Source: Perkinsus olseni
Taxonomy: Eukaryota; Perkinsozoa; Perkinsida; Perkinsidae
NCBI GenBank assembly: GCA_013115135.1
Contig: JABANP010000068.1
Span: 62,001 to 126,000, forward strand
Length of the DNA: 64,000 nucleotides
Direction: 5' to 3'
Positions 12,539-24,461 of the stretch are shown here, piece after piece. The notes under the pieces were generated by a model, which saw only the letters and a list, made by a program, of their open reading frames with translations, had not been told where the DNA came from and searched no databases. Position numbers and translations under genes: made by a program. The number at the start of each line of letters is the position of its first letter. Positions within the stretch are counted from its first letter, which is position 1.

Positions 12539-15500
12539 ATGTCTTCAACAGCAAACACAAGCTTTAATCAGCAACAATCATCTTCTAACAATATGGGTGG
12601 TGGAACAGGACCTAACGGTGCCAACAACAACAACACCAGTGGTCGCGGTTCGTGGGGTCCCCAGAGTACGGGCCCTGGCAAGGGCAAAGGAAAGGGCGCT
12701 GCACCAAGCAACCAGGGCATGCAGCCCCCACCGCCGCCTCCCCCTCACTCGGCCTACCAACCACAACAACAGCTTCAAGGCGGTTACTATCCTCCCGCAG
12801 CTGCTGGTGGCTATATTATGGAGGAGATGGGAATGCCTCAACAATTCGTCCCTCAGGTAGTAGCACTCCGAAAATCCGTGGAATTTTGCGACCGGTCGTA
12901 GCGCTCGAAATTTACCAAACGCGCTTGCCCTAAATGGAGACTCGGCGCCCTGCGGACTCTTCAAGTCTTATCGAGATTTCCATATCAGCACGTTTTGGAC
13001 CGAGACTGTTGCGCGGGACCCTACTGTTATTTCGTCTGTTTCAGGGATACGGTTTCGTCATGCCACCGTACATGGCGTATGGTGGCCCAACATCCCAGCC
13101 TCCTCCGCCGCCAGTGATGCCCGGCTATGGTTATCAGATGGTACCCGCAGCAGGCATGGGTCCTGGCCCTGGTGGACCAGCCTACTATGTGCCCATGCAA
13201 GGCGTTCCCTATGGGGTTCCTGGCCAGGAGTATGCGATGCAGGCGGCTATGATGCCCCCACCTCCGCCGCCTCAGCATCAGCAAGGGTATCCAGGTGGTG
13301 GTATGTATGGTCCGCCGTACGGGTCCCCTATGGATTCTGGCGGCCCTATGTCAGCGCCGCCAATGCCGCGGCCTGGTAGTGGCCCTCAGCAGCAACAACC
13401 TCCTCATAGCGGTGCTACTGTTGGTAACGCCAGTGATTCTGCATCTGGTGTTATGGGTGGCGAGGATACCCATCTTCAACAACAACAACAGCAACATTTG
13501 AATAGTAATAATAGTAATAATAATATTCAGCATCCTGCTGCTTCCTCTCGTCCTGGTGGTAATGTACCAAGTGGAGGTCCTCCAAGTCGTGGAGGCTCTA
13601 TGGGCCCTGGCGCGCGCCCATTCCCTGGACCGCCACAACGAGAAGGCTCAGCAGTCTCACTTCCGGGAGGGCGGCCTCGGAAGCCATTGACTATCATCGA
13701 CCCCAGTACTGGTCAGGAGGTCAAATTGGTTGACCAACCTGATACCACTACGACGACTGCTGCTAAAGACGCCAAGGCTGCAAACAGCAGCGGCAGCGAC
13801 AGTAATGCAGCTCCTGTTGCTTCTACGGCTGCTACTGCCAAGCCGGCCCGTCTCGACTCCTGGTAATGTGGAGGAGAAGACTGGTGAGACTCGTCCTACA
13901 ACAGCAGCAACAACTGAGAGGCCCGGTTCCCGTCAGAAGCCTGCCCAGCCACCATCCTTCGCGGCAGTTGCCGCTGGTGTGGCTTCAGCGGGCTCTTCGA
14001 CTGACGCGGCCGAAGGATCTTCTGGTCAGGCCGTTGGTCGGGGTCAGAAGCAGCAGCCTCCTGCTTCCCCTACGGCTGCCGCACATCATGACGATTATCG
14101 TGGTGTTAACGATCGGAAGAAGCTCTTGAATGCCGCTTTGCGGAAGCCTCTACCATCGGCGACCACCAAGCCACCACTGATCGACTCTAAGCATCCTAAG
14201 CAGCAGCAGTCAACAGCTCCTCCTGCCGCTAGACCAGAAGGACCCTCAGAGAGCCCTGCTCAGGACGTGGAACGACAGCGTCCGCGGTCGAGTAGCTCGA
14301 GCCGTGTGCAGTCCACTGGCTTCGAAGAGGACAAGGTCAACGGAGAGGCCTATGAGCAGCAGCACGGTGGTCAGCAGCAGCAGCAGCATGCCGGTCTTAT
14401 TCCTGCCGCTGGTGGCCCTCCTCCTCCTATGTATCAAATGGGTGGTCCGATGCCTTATGGTGGTATACCTCCGTACGGAACACCTCCCCCTCCTGCTTAC
14501 CTTGGGCCTCAGTATGGTGGCCCGTTGCAGCAACAGCAGCAGCCAATGCCAATGTATTCACAACCCCCACAAGGCGGTGGTGCTATGATGATGCCGGTGT
14601 TCCCTCAGCCGGGTATGCATGGCCATATCGAGGAGGGAGAGATGGCCTCTCCGCCTCCACCTCCGATGCCCTCTGAGCCATCTCCGCAACAGCAACAGCT
14701 GCAGCCTCCGGTCAGTGGTGATCTGAGTAGTTCCCCACCGGCGTCCCAGGCATCTGTGGCTAAGTCGACGACCCAGTACGGTGGAAAGAAGCTGGCGCTC
14801 AACAAGGCCATCGCTAAGAAGCCACCGGCTGTAGCTGTTACATCTCCTGCAGAGAAGGAGGCCTCCACTGCTCCTACCAGCGGTACGGCTGCAGCGGCCA
14901 ATGAGCCCATAGCTCCCCATACTGAGGGTCCGAACCATCTTGGTGAGACTTCGGCCGTCACGCTCGAGCGCAAGAAGCTGTTCAGTCGGGCGATTGGGAA
15001 ACCAAAGCCTGCTGTGACACCACCACCTCCGCAGCCCTCGCCCGAGCCGGCTCAGGAGGCCGCACCGACAGTGGACGACAGCAAGCAAGAGGCCGTCTCA
15101 GAAGCTCCCGTGGCTGCACCGAAGTCTGTTTCGGGGACCCCGCCATCTTCGGTGGCGTCGCTCGCCAAGAAACGTGGATTCAAGTGAGTCTTAAACGTGA
15201 TTGATAAGGCTTGCCACTCATCGTTATTTTCTCAGGAATATGCCCATCGAGCGGTCGGCAGTGCACCCCAGCCCTGTCGTAGCCCCTCAACCCGCTGCCC
15301 CCTGCCGTCTCGGAAGAGCCACAGCAGCCTGCGACGCTCCCTGAGCCTGCGGCTGTTACTTCATCGGTCCCGACCCCCGAGACTGAAGCAGCGTCGAAGG
15401 ACAAGGACAGTTGGGAAGAGACGAGTTCGTCTGAGGGCGAGCCAGCGAAAGCGGCTGTGGTTCACGAGGAGGCTGAAGTTCCGGAAGGCGAGGAGACCCC

Positions 15501-18108
15501 GTCTGCTCAGTCCAGCGAGGTAGGTGTAGACAACTAAGTGGTCTCTGGGCGTATTTGCTGTTCTTCAGGAGCCTCTTCCCGAGCCCCTACCCTTCACTGG
15601 TCCTCTTTCCCGTAACGACCTCCTCCGCATGTTCCTTGTCGCTCCGGCGACCGAGGCGTTCCGTGGGGACGCTCGTCCGATCGATTTCGCGGACGAAGCC
15701 CCTCCAGCACCATTGGTCAGCCTATCTGTTGCCAGCACCAGCCAAGTGAGGCAGCCCGGTGGTGGCTCTGCTGGTGGTCTCAGAAGGCAGACCAGTAAGG
15801 GTATGATGGGTCAGCGTCAACAAGGTGGTGGCGGTGGTCATCAGCACATCGGCAGTGGCGACTGGCGTAAGGACATGCTAGGTCCCCAGGCCATGCGGGA
15901 GAAGTACAATCGGCAGCAGAGTCGACAGCAGTACAAGCGGTCGAGCGCTCCTGTGGCTCCACTGAAGGTCACTGAGCATGGCTACAAGGTCGCAGCTAGT
16001 ATGGAGGATATATCTCCTCAAGACAAGCTCCATCGCCAAGTCATGTCCAACCTCAACCGTATCACAGCTGAGAACTTCATGCAAGTGACGGCTAGCTTGG
16101 CTGAGCTAGGGGTGAGTCGGGTCTACCGCCATCTGCTGATGCTCATTCATCCCTTGTGTTCTTTCAGATTGACGAGGGCTGGAAGCTTGAGTTGGTGGTC
16201 CGTACCATCTTCGATAAGGCCATTCAAGAAAGCTACTACTGCGAGATCTACTCTGATATGTGCATGCAGCTGCGACGAGTGTTGCCTGAGTTTGAGGGCG
16301 ATGACAGCAGCAAGCCTATGACCTTCACTAGGGCTCTTATTACTAAGTGCCAAGAGGAGTTCGAGGCCCTACCGGAGGATCTCGCCCCAACGCCCGAGGA
16401 AGAGGCTAAGGCCAATGGTGATGCGCAGGAGCTGGAAGTGATCCGGTCTAAGAAGAAGGAGCGTATCTTGGGCAACATGAAGTTCATTGGTCAACTTTTC
16501 CTACGACAGCTACTCAGTGGCAAGGTCATCAAGGAGGTCGTTGGTCAACTCATCTTCCGTTCGGACGAGCCCGAAGAGCACTACATCGAGTGCGTCTGCA
16601 TTCTACTGCAGAACATCGGTTCTACTCTTGACCAGACTGAGCGTGGTCGCCATCTGTGCACGACTTTCCTCAGCCGTCTTAGAGACATCAAGAAGATGGA
16701 CTATCCTAGTCGGCTCAAGTTCATGATACAGGACCTTATCGACAACAGAAGTCGCGGCTGGGTAGACCGTCAAGGGAACCCTGTTGGTGGTCGTAGCAAG
16801 AAGGCGGTGAAATCTGTCACTCTACAGGGTCAGGAGGATTCCAAGCGCCAGGCCAAGGTGGATGAGGCTCGACGGAAGATGGACGAGCTTGCGAGCGAGA
16901 AGAGAGAGCAGAAGGAAGCTAAGGAGAGAGAGCTGCAGGAGGCCCGGGCCTTCAAGGTCGACAAGTTCAAGAACTCTCGAGACTACTTCCACGAAGATGG
17001 TGATCTCAATTCCTTCCTCAAGGACATAACCGCCATGGTCCAGAACGATCCGAGCTGTCCGCCCAAGATGGCTGAGAATCTGGTCACCTGGGGCTCTGAG
17101 GATCCCCGCAAGGCGCCGAAGGACGCCGAGCTCATCGTCGAGCTTGTACGGCGGGGAATCATCCCCTTCAAGGTCTTAAACTTGGTCTTGCGAGGTTTCC
17201 TGGAGGTGCTTGATGACGTCGCGATGGACTTTCCCAAGGCTCCTGAGTTCTACCATCGGTTGTTCGCCCTTCTTCTCATCGGCGATTACTCTGTGGAAGA
17301 TGGCCCGAGCGAGTTCGACCCTCAGCTGATACTCTCATGGAAGGTCCTTGGCTCCGACGAAAAGTCCTTCGACTTGGCAGTCAAGGTGTTGGAGCAAGCC
17401 AAGCATCTTGCAGGAGTTTCCGGTGTCCAACAAGGTTTGCACTTCCTCCGTCCCCTCATGAAGCGGATGAAGCACTTAGACCCATCCGACGACCAGGACT
17501 TGGATCGGATGCTGGACGAGGCCGGCCTTCTCAAGGACGAGACTGACAGCTTGATTACCAAGCTCAGCGCCGATTTAAAGACCAAAGATTTTGACGCGGC
17601 CACGCGGTTGATCAGCGAGGAAGCCTCGGGCGATTTGCTCGGTGGCAAGAACGCGTTATTCGAGCGGAGAGTGATCTCAGCATTGATATCTAGCTTGCGG
17701 TTGGCGTGGTCGAGGGATTCATGGACAGCGCGGCTTAGCCCTGCAGAGAGCCTTTTACGTACGGTTTGTGGTACTGGTACTGAGACGGGCGTTGGTAGCC
17801 CTAACAATCGTGAGCTTCACAACCAGAAGCGGCTCATCGAGTCCTTGGCCAATGCCATTTACGATGCTCGGCTGCCGTCTAAGGACGTCGCCGGGGTCTA
17901 TCAGGCATTTATCAACATGGGCCTCATACGGCAAGTGGTTCTTCAGAACTGGTACTCGCAGCCCTCTACGGAGCCCGATCACGAGGTTCGGAAGTTCATA
18001 GCGGACGGTGTGAAGCGTGTTTTGGCTGCCCGAAGTAGCGATGGTGAGACGCCGCCCGACAGCTCTGCGGAGTCGGTTGCCTCTCCGTCCCCTTCTACTA
18101 CTCAGTAG
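12539..18108 (+). CDS. eIF4G-type translation initiation scaffold
   Basis: Five-plus exon gene. ATG at 12539-12541 opens a long Gln/Pro/Gly/Asn-rich N-terminus. Introns: 12857-13044 (188 nt, much longer than the rest), a likely frame-changing junction near 13830-13900 (intron or indel), 15184-15235, 15520-15568 and 16112-16167. The acidic DSWEETSSSEGE stretch precedes the domain core. The MIF4G domain runs from KLHRQVMSNLNRITAENFMQ through WKLELVVRTIFDKAIQESYY, MKFIGQLFLRQLLSGKVI and CVCILLQNIGSTLD to MDYPSRLKFMIQDLIDNRS. A charged linker and an MA3-like helical region (DYFHEDGDLNSFLKDITAMV onward) fill the C-terminus. In the family MIF4G binds eIF4A and RNA. The extra C in the CCCCC run at 15298-15302 breaks the frame; four C restore it. 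I see no clear YxxxxL-hydrophobic eIF4E-binding motif, so it may be a divergent paralog. Confidence 0.82.
12857..13044 (+). other. Intron 1 of eIF4G-like gene (188 nt)
   Basis: Bounded by gtagtagcac and a pyrimidine-rich ctgtttcag; joining the flanks in phase 0 gives QQFVPQ followed by GYGFVMPPYM. Most other introns in the window are 29-60 nt. Confidence 0.75.
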
Positions 18109-19711
18109 CCTCTTCGGTGACCAGGTAGAGGTAGCTCATATACTACTCTAGCGAGCCGTTAATATAAATAATAATACCAACCGTACCATTGCTCTCGGAG
18201 GCCCAAATCTGGTGGTCCCTCTTAAGGTTGCTTGCGCGTTTTTGTCTCATGTTCCCTTTACTACTACTTCTACTACTACAACTACTGCTAGTAGGCTTAC
18301 TGCACTCGAGCCGTGTGTGGCGAGTGGCTATTCCTATGGATAGTCATACACTTTGGTCTGCTACATCACGGCTTCGGTCCTTTGGCGTCTTGGTCGGTAC
18401 TGTCGACAACAATACCACTGCCCTTTGCTGGGGCCTACGATGCTATCTCTGCTGGTGAAGAAGGAGCCTCCTCTCGCGCGCCAATAAAAGAGAGGTGTGC
18501 TCCGTTCCTCTCACGGCTGGAGAAATTTTCCGTAGAACAGTACCCGACTGATGATGCCTCGGCTTGATGGTTGTTGCCACACCGCCCGTGCGACTATCAT
18601 CTGCCGACTGCTATACCATTCACTGCTCTTATCTCTATCTTGGTAGCGGTGGTCACGGAGAGGGTTGTCCATTGATGTTAGTCTCAGTGTGGCGGCGGCA
18701 CGCCTGCTGAGCGAGCTTGCCAACAACGCCCTCCTTCTTGGTTGCTGCCGATGAGAACTCAGACGAGGAGAGATGCAGAGCCCAACCATTTTTGTCGCTG
18801 GTCATTTCCAGCGACTTTTGCGATACTGCTGAGGTTGACGAGGAGAGAGGGTCGGGTGGTGGTGATGACTGCTCCACTGCCCCTTGGCCCCTCCCCTCGC
18901 CCTCTAGCTCACGTGGTCGATTATTGCTACTACTATTATTACTGCTGCTACTGCGAATGATGATGCCTTGGTGCAGTTAATGAAACACCTTAGGTCGAAG
19001 GCGGTTGTTCTTGCGAACAACTTACAGAATCCCCATAGAAGAAGATGATTACTGATTGCTATTAAAGCGACGCTGTTGCGAGGGTGGCTCCTCTACTCTA
19101 CATGCCTTATGGCTTCTCCCAGAAGGGTGCTCATGAAACCACTAATCTTTTGTATATAAAAGCGTGTAGGAAAAGGGGACTCAGCAAGCGGCGATAACAT
19201 CATTTATAGCTGTGCTGTTAGACAAAAGAAAAACAGTTGTCCAATGGTAATTGGTAGTGTGTCTTTCGGCGACCCATATGGCGTCGCTCATTCGAATGAT
19301 GGAGGTTGATGGTACCGGCATCTACTACCGTACCTCGGGTTATATTCTCAATATTGGGACGTGGTGGTAGTGGTGATGATGATGAAAGTAGTAGCGCAGA
19401 GGCTGCTGCTGCTGCTCTGTTGTTGTTTATTATTTTTTTGCGTGGAAGAGTTGTCAGAGGTAGTCATTACTACACGAGGTTGGCCATTGCTTGGCAGGTC
19501 GTCTTGTCACTGACCGCCGCCCTGCTCTCCAGCTGCTGCTGCTGCTGCCCATACTACTAGACTAAGCGATGCTTCCCTCTTAGACCCGTAGGTCTATTGT
19601 AGATCGATAATGATACTATACCACTGTTAATCTAATTCACGCCTTGCGTTGATCAGGAGCAGCTCTAATGGGGAACGGGCTCCGTATTTCAGCCTTTTAC
19701 CTCTTCTCTCG
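18109..19711. repeat. Non-coding stretch with trinucleotide microsatellites
   Basis: About 1.6 kb between two plus-strand genes. It holds scattered imperfect (CTA)n/(TAC)n/(CTG)n tracts, for example around 18255-18295, 18920-18955 and 19370-19420, and no conserved coding segment that I can find. The first part is probably the 3' UTR of the eIF4G-like gene. Confidence 0.5.
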
Positions 19712-20451
19712 ATGATTCCGATACCATCAGCAGGGGGCCCTCGTGTTCCAAACGAAGCCATACGGCAGAAGTATCGACCCGCCCTGCTTGTCCTCCTCTT
19801 CCTACACCTTGCTGTGGCAGGTGTCAGAATGTAGCGCTCCTCCAGCGAGGTGCCCTTTCGTACTTCTTCTCGCAGTTACCAACTACAGATAGTGAACGGT
19901 GTGATGAGCCTCCTGTGGATCGGCGGTGCCTACTACGTCATAGTCAAGTGGGACATGATGCTCCACTACATAACGATGGTCGGCTTTATTTTCGGCTTCA
20001 ACGGAGTAGTACCCCCTTCGCTGTCCCTATCACCATGCTATGCTGCCTCAGTTCGTCAGTACACTGTATCTCATCGAGAGGCTGACCAAGGTGAAGGCAG
20101 CGCCCATGTTCTCATTCCCGATTGCGGACTCACTGCTCGTGGCCCAGCCCTTGTTGGACGCACTAGTGGCCTTCGTGTGCTGGAGGGTGAGCACCTACAG
20201 GCCGGTCCTCGGTCAAGCGATCAGTCTACCTTCCACAGGTTTACGAGGCTGATAAAAACTTGGAAGGGTATGTCCCCGTTAATTCTGCGTCGGCAGCTCC
20301 TCGCTACAGCACCACCTACGGCAGCTACTCGGTAGTGCTCCTTAGCAGTACCCATTGCCTGTAGGTGTTGTTGCAGGTATCTGGTGGACCCTCGTTTATG
20401 GCTTTCTCTGGTCGGGGCTCCCGACTAGGATCTGATAAGGGCGATGTCTAG
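19712..20451 (+). CDS. Small multi-span membrane protein, unknown
   Basis: Five short exons with roughly 45-nt introns. The likely start ATG at 19712 gives MIPIPSAGGPRVPNEAIRQK then the hydrophobic YRPALLVLLFLHLAVAG. The next exon has QIVNGVMSLLWIGGAYYVIV and MMLHYITMVGFIFGFNG; after a 45-nt intron (gtagtaccc...ctcag) comes FVSTLYLIERLTKVKA and a final span DALVAFVCWR; then VYEADKNLEGYVPVNSASAA and a short tail ending at the TAG 20449-20451. About 180-190 residues with four probable membrane segments. The exon 1-2 junction does not splice in frame as written, so a single-base error or a different first exon is likely. No family recognised. Confidence 0.55.
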
Positions 20452-20572
20452 TGACTCATCATGCCTTCCAGCATGCCATACCATTACCTTGCTCGTCAAC
20501 TTATTACTAGTATTGCGTTCCCAGTGGGTGAAGGGGAGTGGGGCTAGGCGGGCTTCATCAAAGTGCTTGACT

Positions 20573-23500
20573 ATGGTACCATCACCACCACCACCACCGC
20601 CCACAGTGCCTAGTGAACGGCCTTCATCGGATGGTAGTAGACGGGAGAGACTGGCCCAGCCCGACTACTTCCCTTACTACTCAGGCACGGTGCTCACTGA
20701 GCTCCCGAAGTCTCTGGACTCAGCAGTCATGCGACAGCCGATGCCGGTTATTGAGCCTGGCAATGAGGGGGTAGTAGTAGCGTCAGTAGCATCTCCCGCC
20801 GCCAGCGGCAGTCCCTTAGATCCTGGTCGGCTCACCAACGACCTTCGACGAACGTATTAAGGACCAGAGCAGCTCCACTGGTCACCCCAATCTCCTCGCG
20901 CAATACTCGGAGCTAGTTCTATTCTACCGATATTGGCGCACCGTCCGAGGCGACGGCAACTGCTACTATCGGGCCCTGGCCTATGGCTTTGTGGAACACT
21001 CGGCTCTCTTCTGTCCGGCCGCGCTTACAACTCTTGTGAATAAGCTCGCGGCCATGTCTGATAAAGGGCGGAGTCATCCAATGTTTGCTGGTAGTAAAGG
21101 GAGGTCTTCGCGGCTCGCTGCTGCGTAGTGCCTCGCTGCAGGTTCGTACAGAGTTTTGTCGATCCTCCTTCCGTCATGGCGAGCCAGGCTAGAGGCCGCC
21201 GCTGGGGACGAGGAGGGCGAGAAGAGAGTTCTCACCGAAGTATTATCACGGAAGGCATCGGGCTGCCTGTCACCGCTCATGCAGATTCATCGTGCTTTCA
21301 ATACCCCGGCCATAGACCAGGCCTTCATAGCTGCCATTCGTCTGCTGGTAGGGGACTACCTCTACAGGCACAAGTCGGAGCCCTGTACCGCGGGCGCCGA
21401 TGCTGATTGCTCTTTCACTTGGGACCAGTGGGCCTATGGGATGATGGATGCTGGTACGCGGAGGTGGTGATGGGCGCTCCCGTTTGTACTCGGTGATGAT
21501 GAGTGACGACGGCTGGCTGCTCAGGGATCGATGGTCCTGGAGGATTCGTCGACTCAGCTGTTCTGAAGATGGAAGAGGACGCCTCCGACCTCGTACAGGC
21601 CGCGGCCCCTCGAGCACTGGGGTGCTGCGTCCGGATCATCATGGTCCACAGGTGAGGGAATCTTTCACAATGCAGCCGTGATCCTCCTCTTATGTCTCCC
21701 CTCTTCTTCAGAGATCGTACTGCTCTGCACAACATCGACTACGGCGACAACTCATCGGTGAGTCGGTTGTCCTTTCGCGAAGTTCTCTACTGCCCCTCAG
21801 GAGCCCCAAGTACACCTTCTATTCCAGCCGGGCCACTATGAGCTACTCATACCAAAGCAACCTGAAAGATACGCTATCCTGCCCATAATAGACGACGCGG
21901 CCCTCGTCCCCGCTGGAGTCCCCGTGCAAGGCCCCCCACAGGGCAGCTCGAGCAACGAGTTCGAAGGCTTCATGCAGCAAGTAGGGCCTCAGCCTCCTCT
22001 TTGGCGTGACATGCCTGTCTCCCGTAGGTGCTCACTAAGTACCACTCCCTCTGGGGGCAGTCCCGGTACCTGAGCAGTACTCTGGACCAACTCCTGTCTC
22101 GCCTAGACCTTCACGCTCGACCAAGCTCCAACGCTGAACCGGTGGACGCGCGCAGTGAGCTCACCGAGATGCGCAACGTTTTGAATGTAAGTCGGGTCTG
22201 ATCGACGCTGATGAGACCCTCCGCGTTGTAGAACCTAGTAGAAGCCCAACGGCAGCTGAGCGCCATGCCGGAGGACCCGATGGACGAGGAGACGCCAGTA
22301 CCTCCCCCACCACCGTCGGCCAATGAGGAGAGCTCGGACGGCAATTCCCTCATGCCAAGGTACTTTGGGCGTCGCTGTTGGAAATTGGTGGAGTGGGAAC
22401 CCCAGGTACCTGGCGGCTCTACGGGAGCTCTCCAAGCCAGCTGCAGCACCCCAAAGGGGACGGGGTTAATTTGAAGATCGAGGACGGCAGTGAAGAGGCC
22501 CTCATGGACTGGCCGGAGCTGCAAAATTCGATCACCCCTGCCACAGCGTCAGCTGGTGCCTTCATCTGCGGGCTGTGTGGGAAGGATGGCCAGCTCGGAG
22601 GCGACGAGGGAGATGGTGTCCGAGCCCCCTGCGGAGACAAGATCCATGAGGAGTGCCTTAGAAAGTTCATAGACGACACTATTGAGAAGAACGGCACTCC
22701 ACTGCAGGACATTCGCTGCTGGCAGCACGAACGGAGGTCACTTCTATCGAAGCCTCCTCTCCTTATCGCGCAAGGCTTCCCCCACAGGTTCGGTCGCGCC
22801 TTCCTCCAAGCAAACATGCGGGCTCCGGAGTCGACTGATGACGCAGAGATGAAGTCGGACGGGACGGACGTCGCCACTGCTGATGAGCCCGAGGGAGAGG
22901 AGCCGACGGAGAAATGCGTCATCTGCAACAAACCGGGGGACCTCGGGGTCCGTTTTCCGTGTGGCTGTCCCTCCCACAAGAAATGTCTCGAGAGCAGCGT
23001 TGAAAACGGTGTGCGGAATGGCCAGGCTCCCGCAGAGATCGAATGCCCCGAGCACACAGGGCGAAGGTACGGCTTGGCTAAATCGGAAGAGCGGTAGGGC
23101 CTCTCAGGTTGGGCGTGAGCTTCCTCGAGTCAACAGTGCCCGCCGCTTTGGAGCCGGTACGCTCTGTTTGGAGTGGTTTTTCATCACGGGTTGCCGCGGT
23201 GGCCGCAGCAGCCAACAGCAACAGCAATGCAGGTCTGTCTCCGATCCTCAGCACATCTTCAGACGGTGCCGCTGTGTAGGTACGGTGAAGCCGGGTCCCA
23301 AAGCTGTGCGGAGTGGTGATCGGGTCGATGTCGCTGCTAAAAGCGAAGCCCACAAGGTGAGAACTTCGCCCATCGCACATTCGACCCTGCATCCGATCTT
23401 GTCTATCTTTCCAGGCCGAACCAGGCAGAACAGTGACGCCGTCAGCTCCGGTGAATGCGCCATGGTCAGCAAGGGCGGCAAGTTGTGATGCTTGTCGAGA

Positions 23501-24185
23501 CCCTCTTCTCGCGGCGCAGGGCCTCCGTCTGCCATGCCGGCATCGTTTTCATCGTCATTGTTTGGGGCAAGCACTGACGAGACAAATATCCCATGGCCGA
23601 GGCGATGGCTTGCAATGCCCCGTCTGCAGGGAGAGTGTTGCTATCGAGGCCAATGATGCCCTCCTCAAGAGCTGTCTCGATCCTGGTGTGTATTACAAGC
23701 TGCATTCCTCTCGAGCACCGCAGCGTGCTGTTGCCGAACCCGCCTCTTCGAGACCCTCGCGAAGTCCCGATACGGCCAGAGGCTCCGCAGAAGATAAGCA
23801 TACTTTGAGACAGAAGTTCCAGCATGGCTGGCGCCCCTGCCCCAAGGGCTGCCGCTTTCTCGGCAACTTCCCGAGCTCGACCGATGCCGAATTCATCACG
23901 TGCTCGTGTGGTTATCGATACTGCAGGGGTTGCGGTGTTGACGAAAACATCATAGCTGCTCATGACGGTCGATGGCACAAGCCATCCTGCTCGTATTTCA
24001 AGCACTACTCTTCCTTCAAAGCCGCTCCCCGAGCATCATCGAAGTGCCCTCAGTGTACGGAGCTCCACCACCGGTGTCCTTTCCCTATGAACGATGGCTA
24101 CCCTGATAGGCTAATGCGGTCTCTACTGAATGATGCACGCACAGGGACAGAGGCTCGCAGGCCAGCTCCCTGGGCTAGGAATTGA
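20573..24185 (+). CDS. Otubain-type OTU deubiquitinase fused to RING/IBR fingers
   Basis: Many exons that splice in frame from end to end. ATG 20573 starts a proline-rich leader; a 49-nt intron (20771-20819) leads to FDERIKDQSSS and the otubain core: VRGDGNCYYRALAYGF (catalytic Cys codon 20961-20963), an alpha-helical arm, FNTPAIDQAFIAAIRLLVGD, and VHLLFQPGHYELLIPK (His codon 21834-21836). After linker exons (VLTKYHSLWGQSRYLSSTLD) come two RING-like fingers ending C-x2-H (CGLC...CGDKIHEEC...CWQH near 22565-22735; CVIC...CGCPSHKKC...CPEH near 22915-23065), a canonical RING (CDAC...CRHRFHRHC...CPVC, 23481-23640) and an IBR-like finger (CPKGC...CSCGYRYCRGC...WHKPSC, 23830-24000). Otubains cleave ubiquitin chains; RING/IBR modules recruit E2s. 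One extra C in the run 22449-22452 breaks frame. A model with two separate genes is possible but no stop or promoter-like gap separates the halves. Confidence 0.75.
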
Positions 24186-24461
24186 TATTTGCGCGTTGTT
24201 AATGTTTCCTCCGTACTGTTGTGTGATACTTGACTTTCGTTTCTCGTGTTCGAACAGTGTGTTTTGAGTTTCGAGTTCCCAGTGAGTTCAAATTGCAAAG
24301 GTAGGTATGAACACAAGACGGAATCTTTCCAAGTTCGAAGTTGCGGATGGGTTAATGCCATTGGCGGTTGTGTCGTGTTTTTCACGACCGCTGCCGAAAA
24401 AACGTTCTAAAAGGAGTGAAATATCGACTTGTAACAGATAACTGGATTTAAAAAAAGACTT

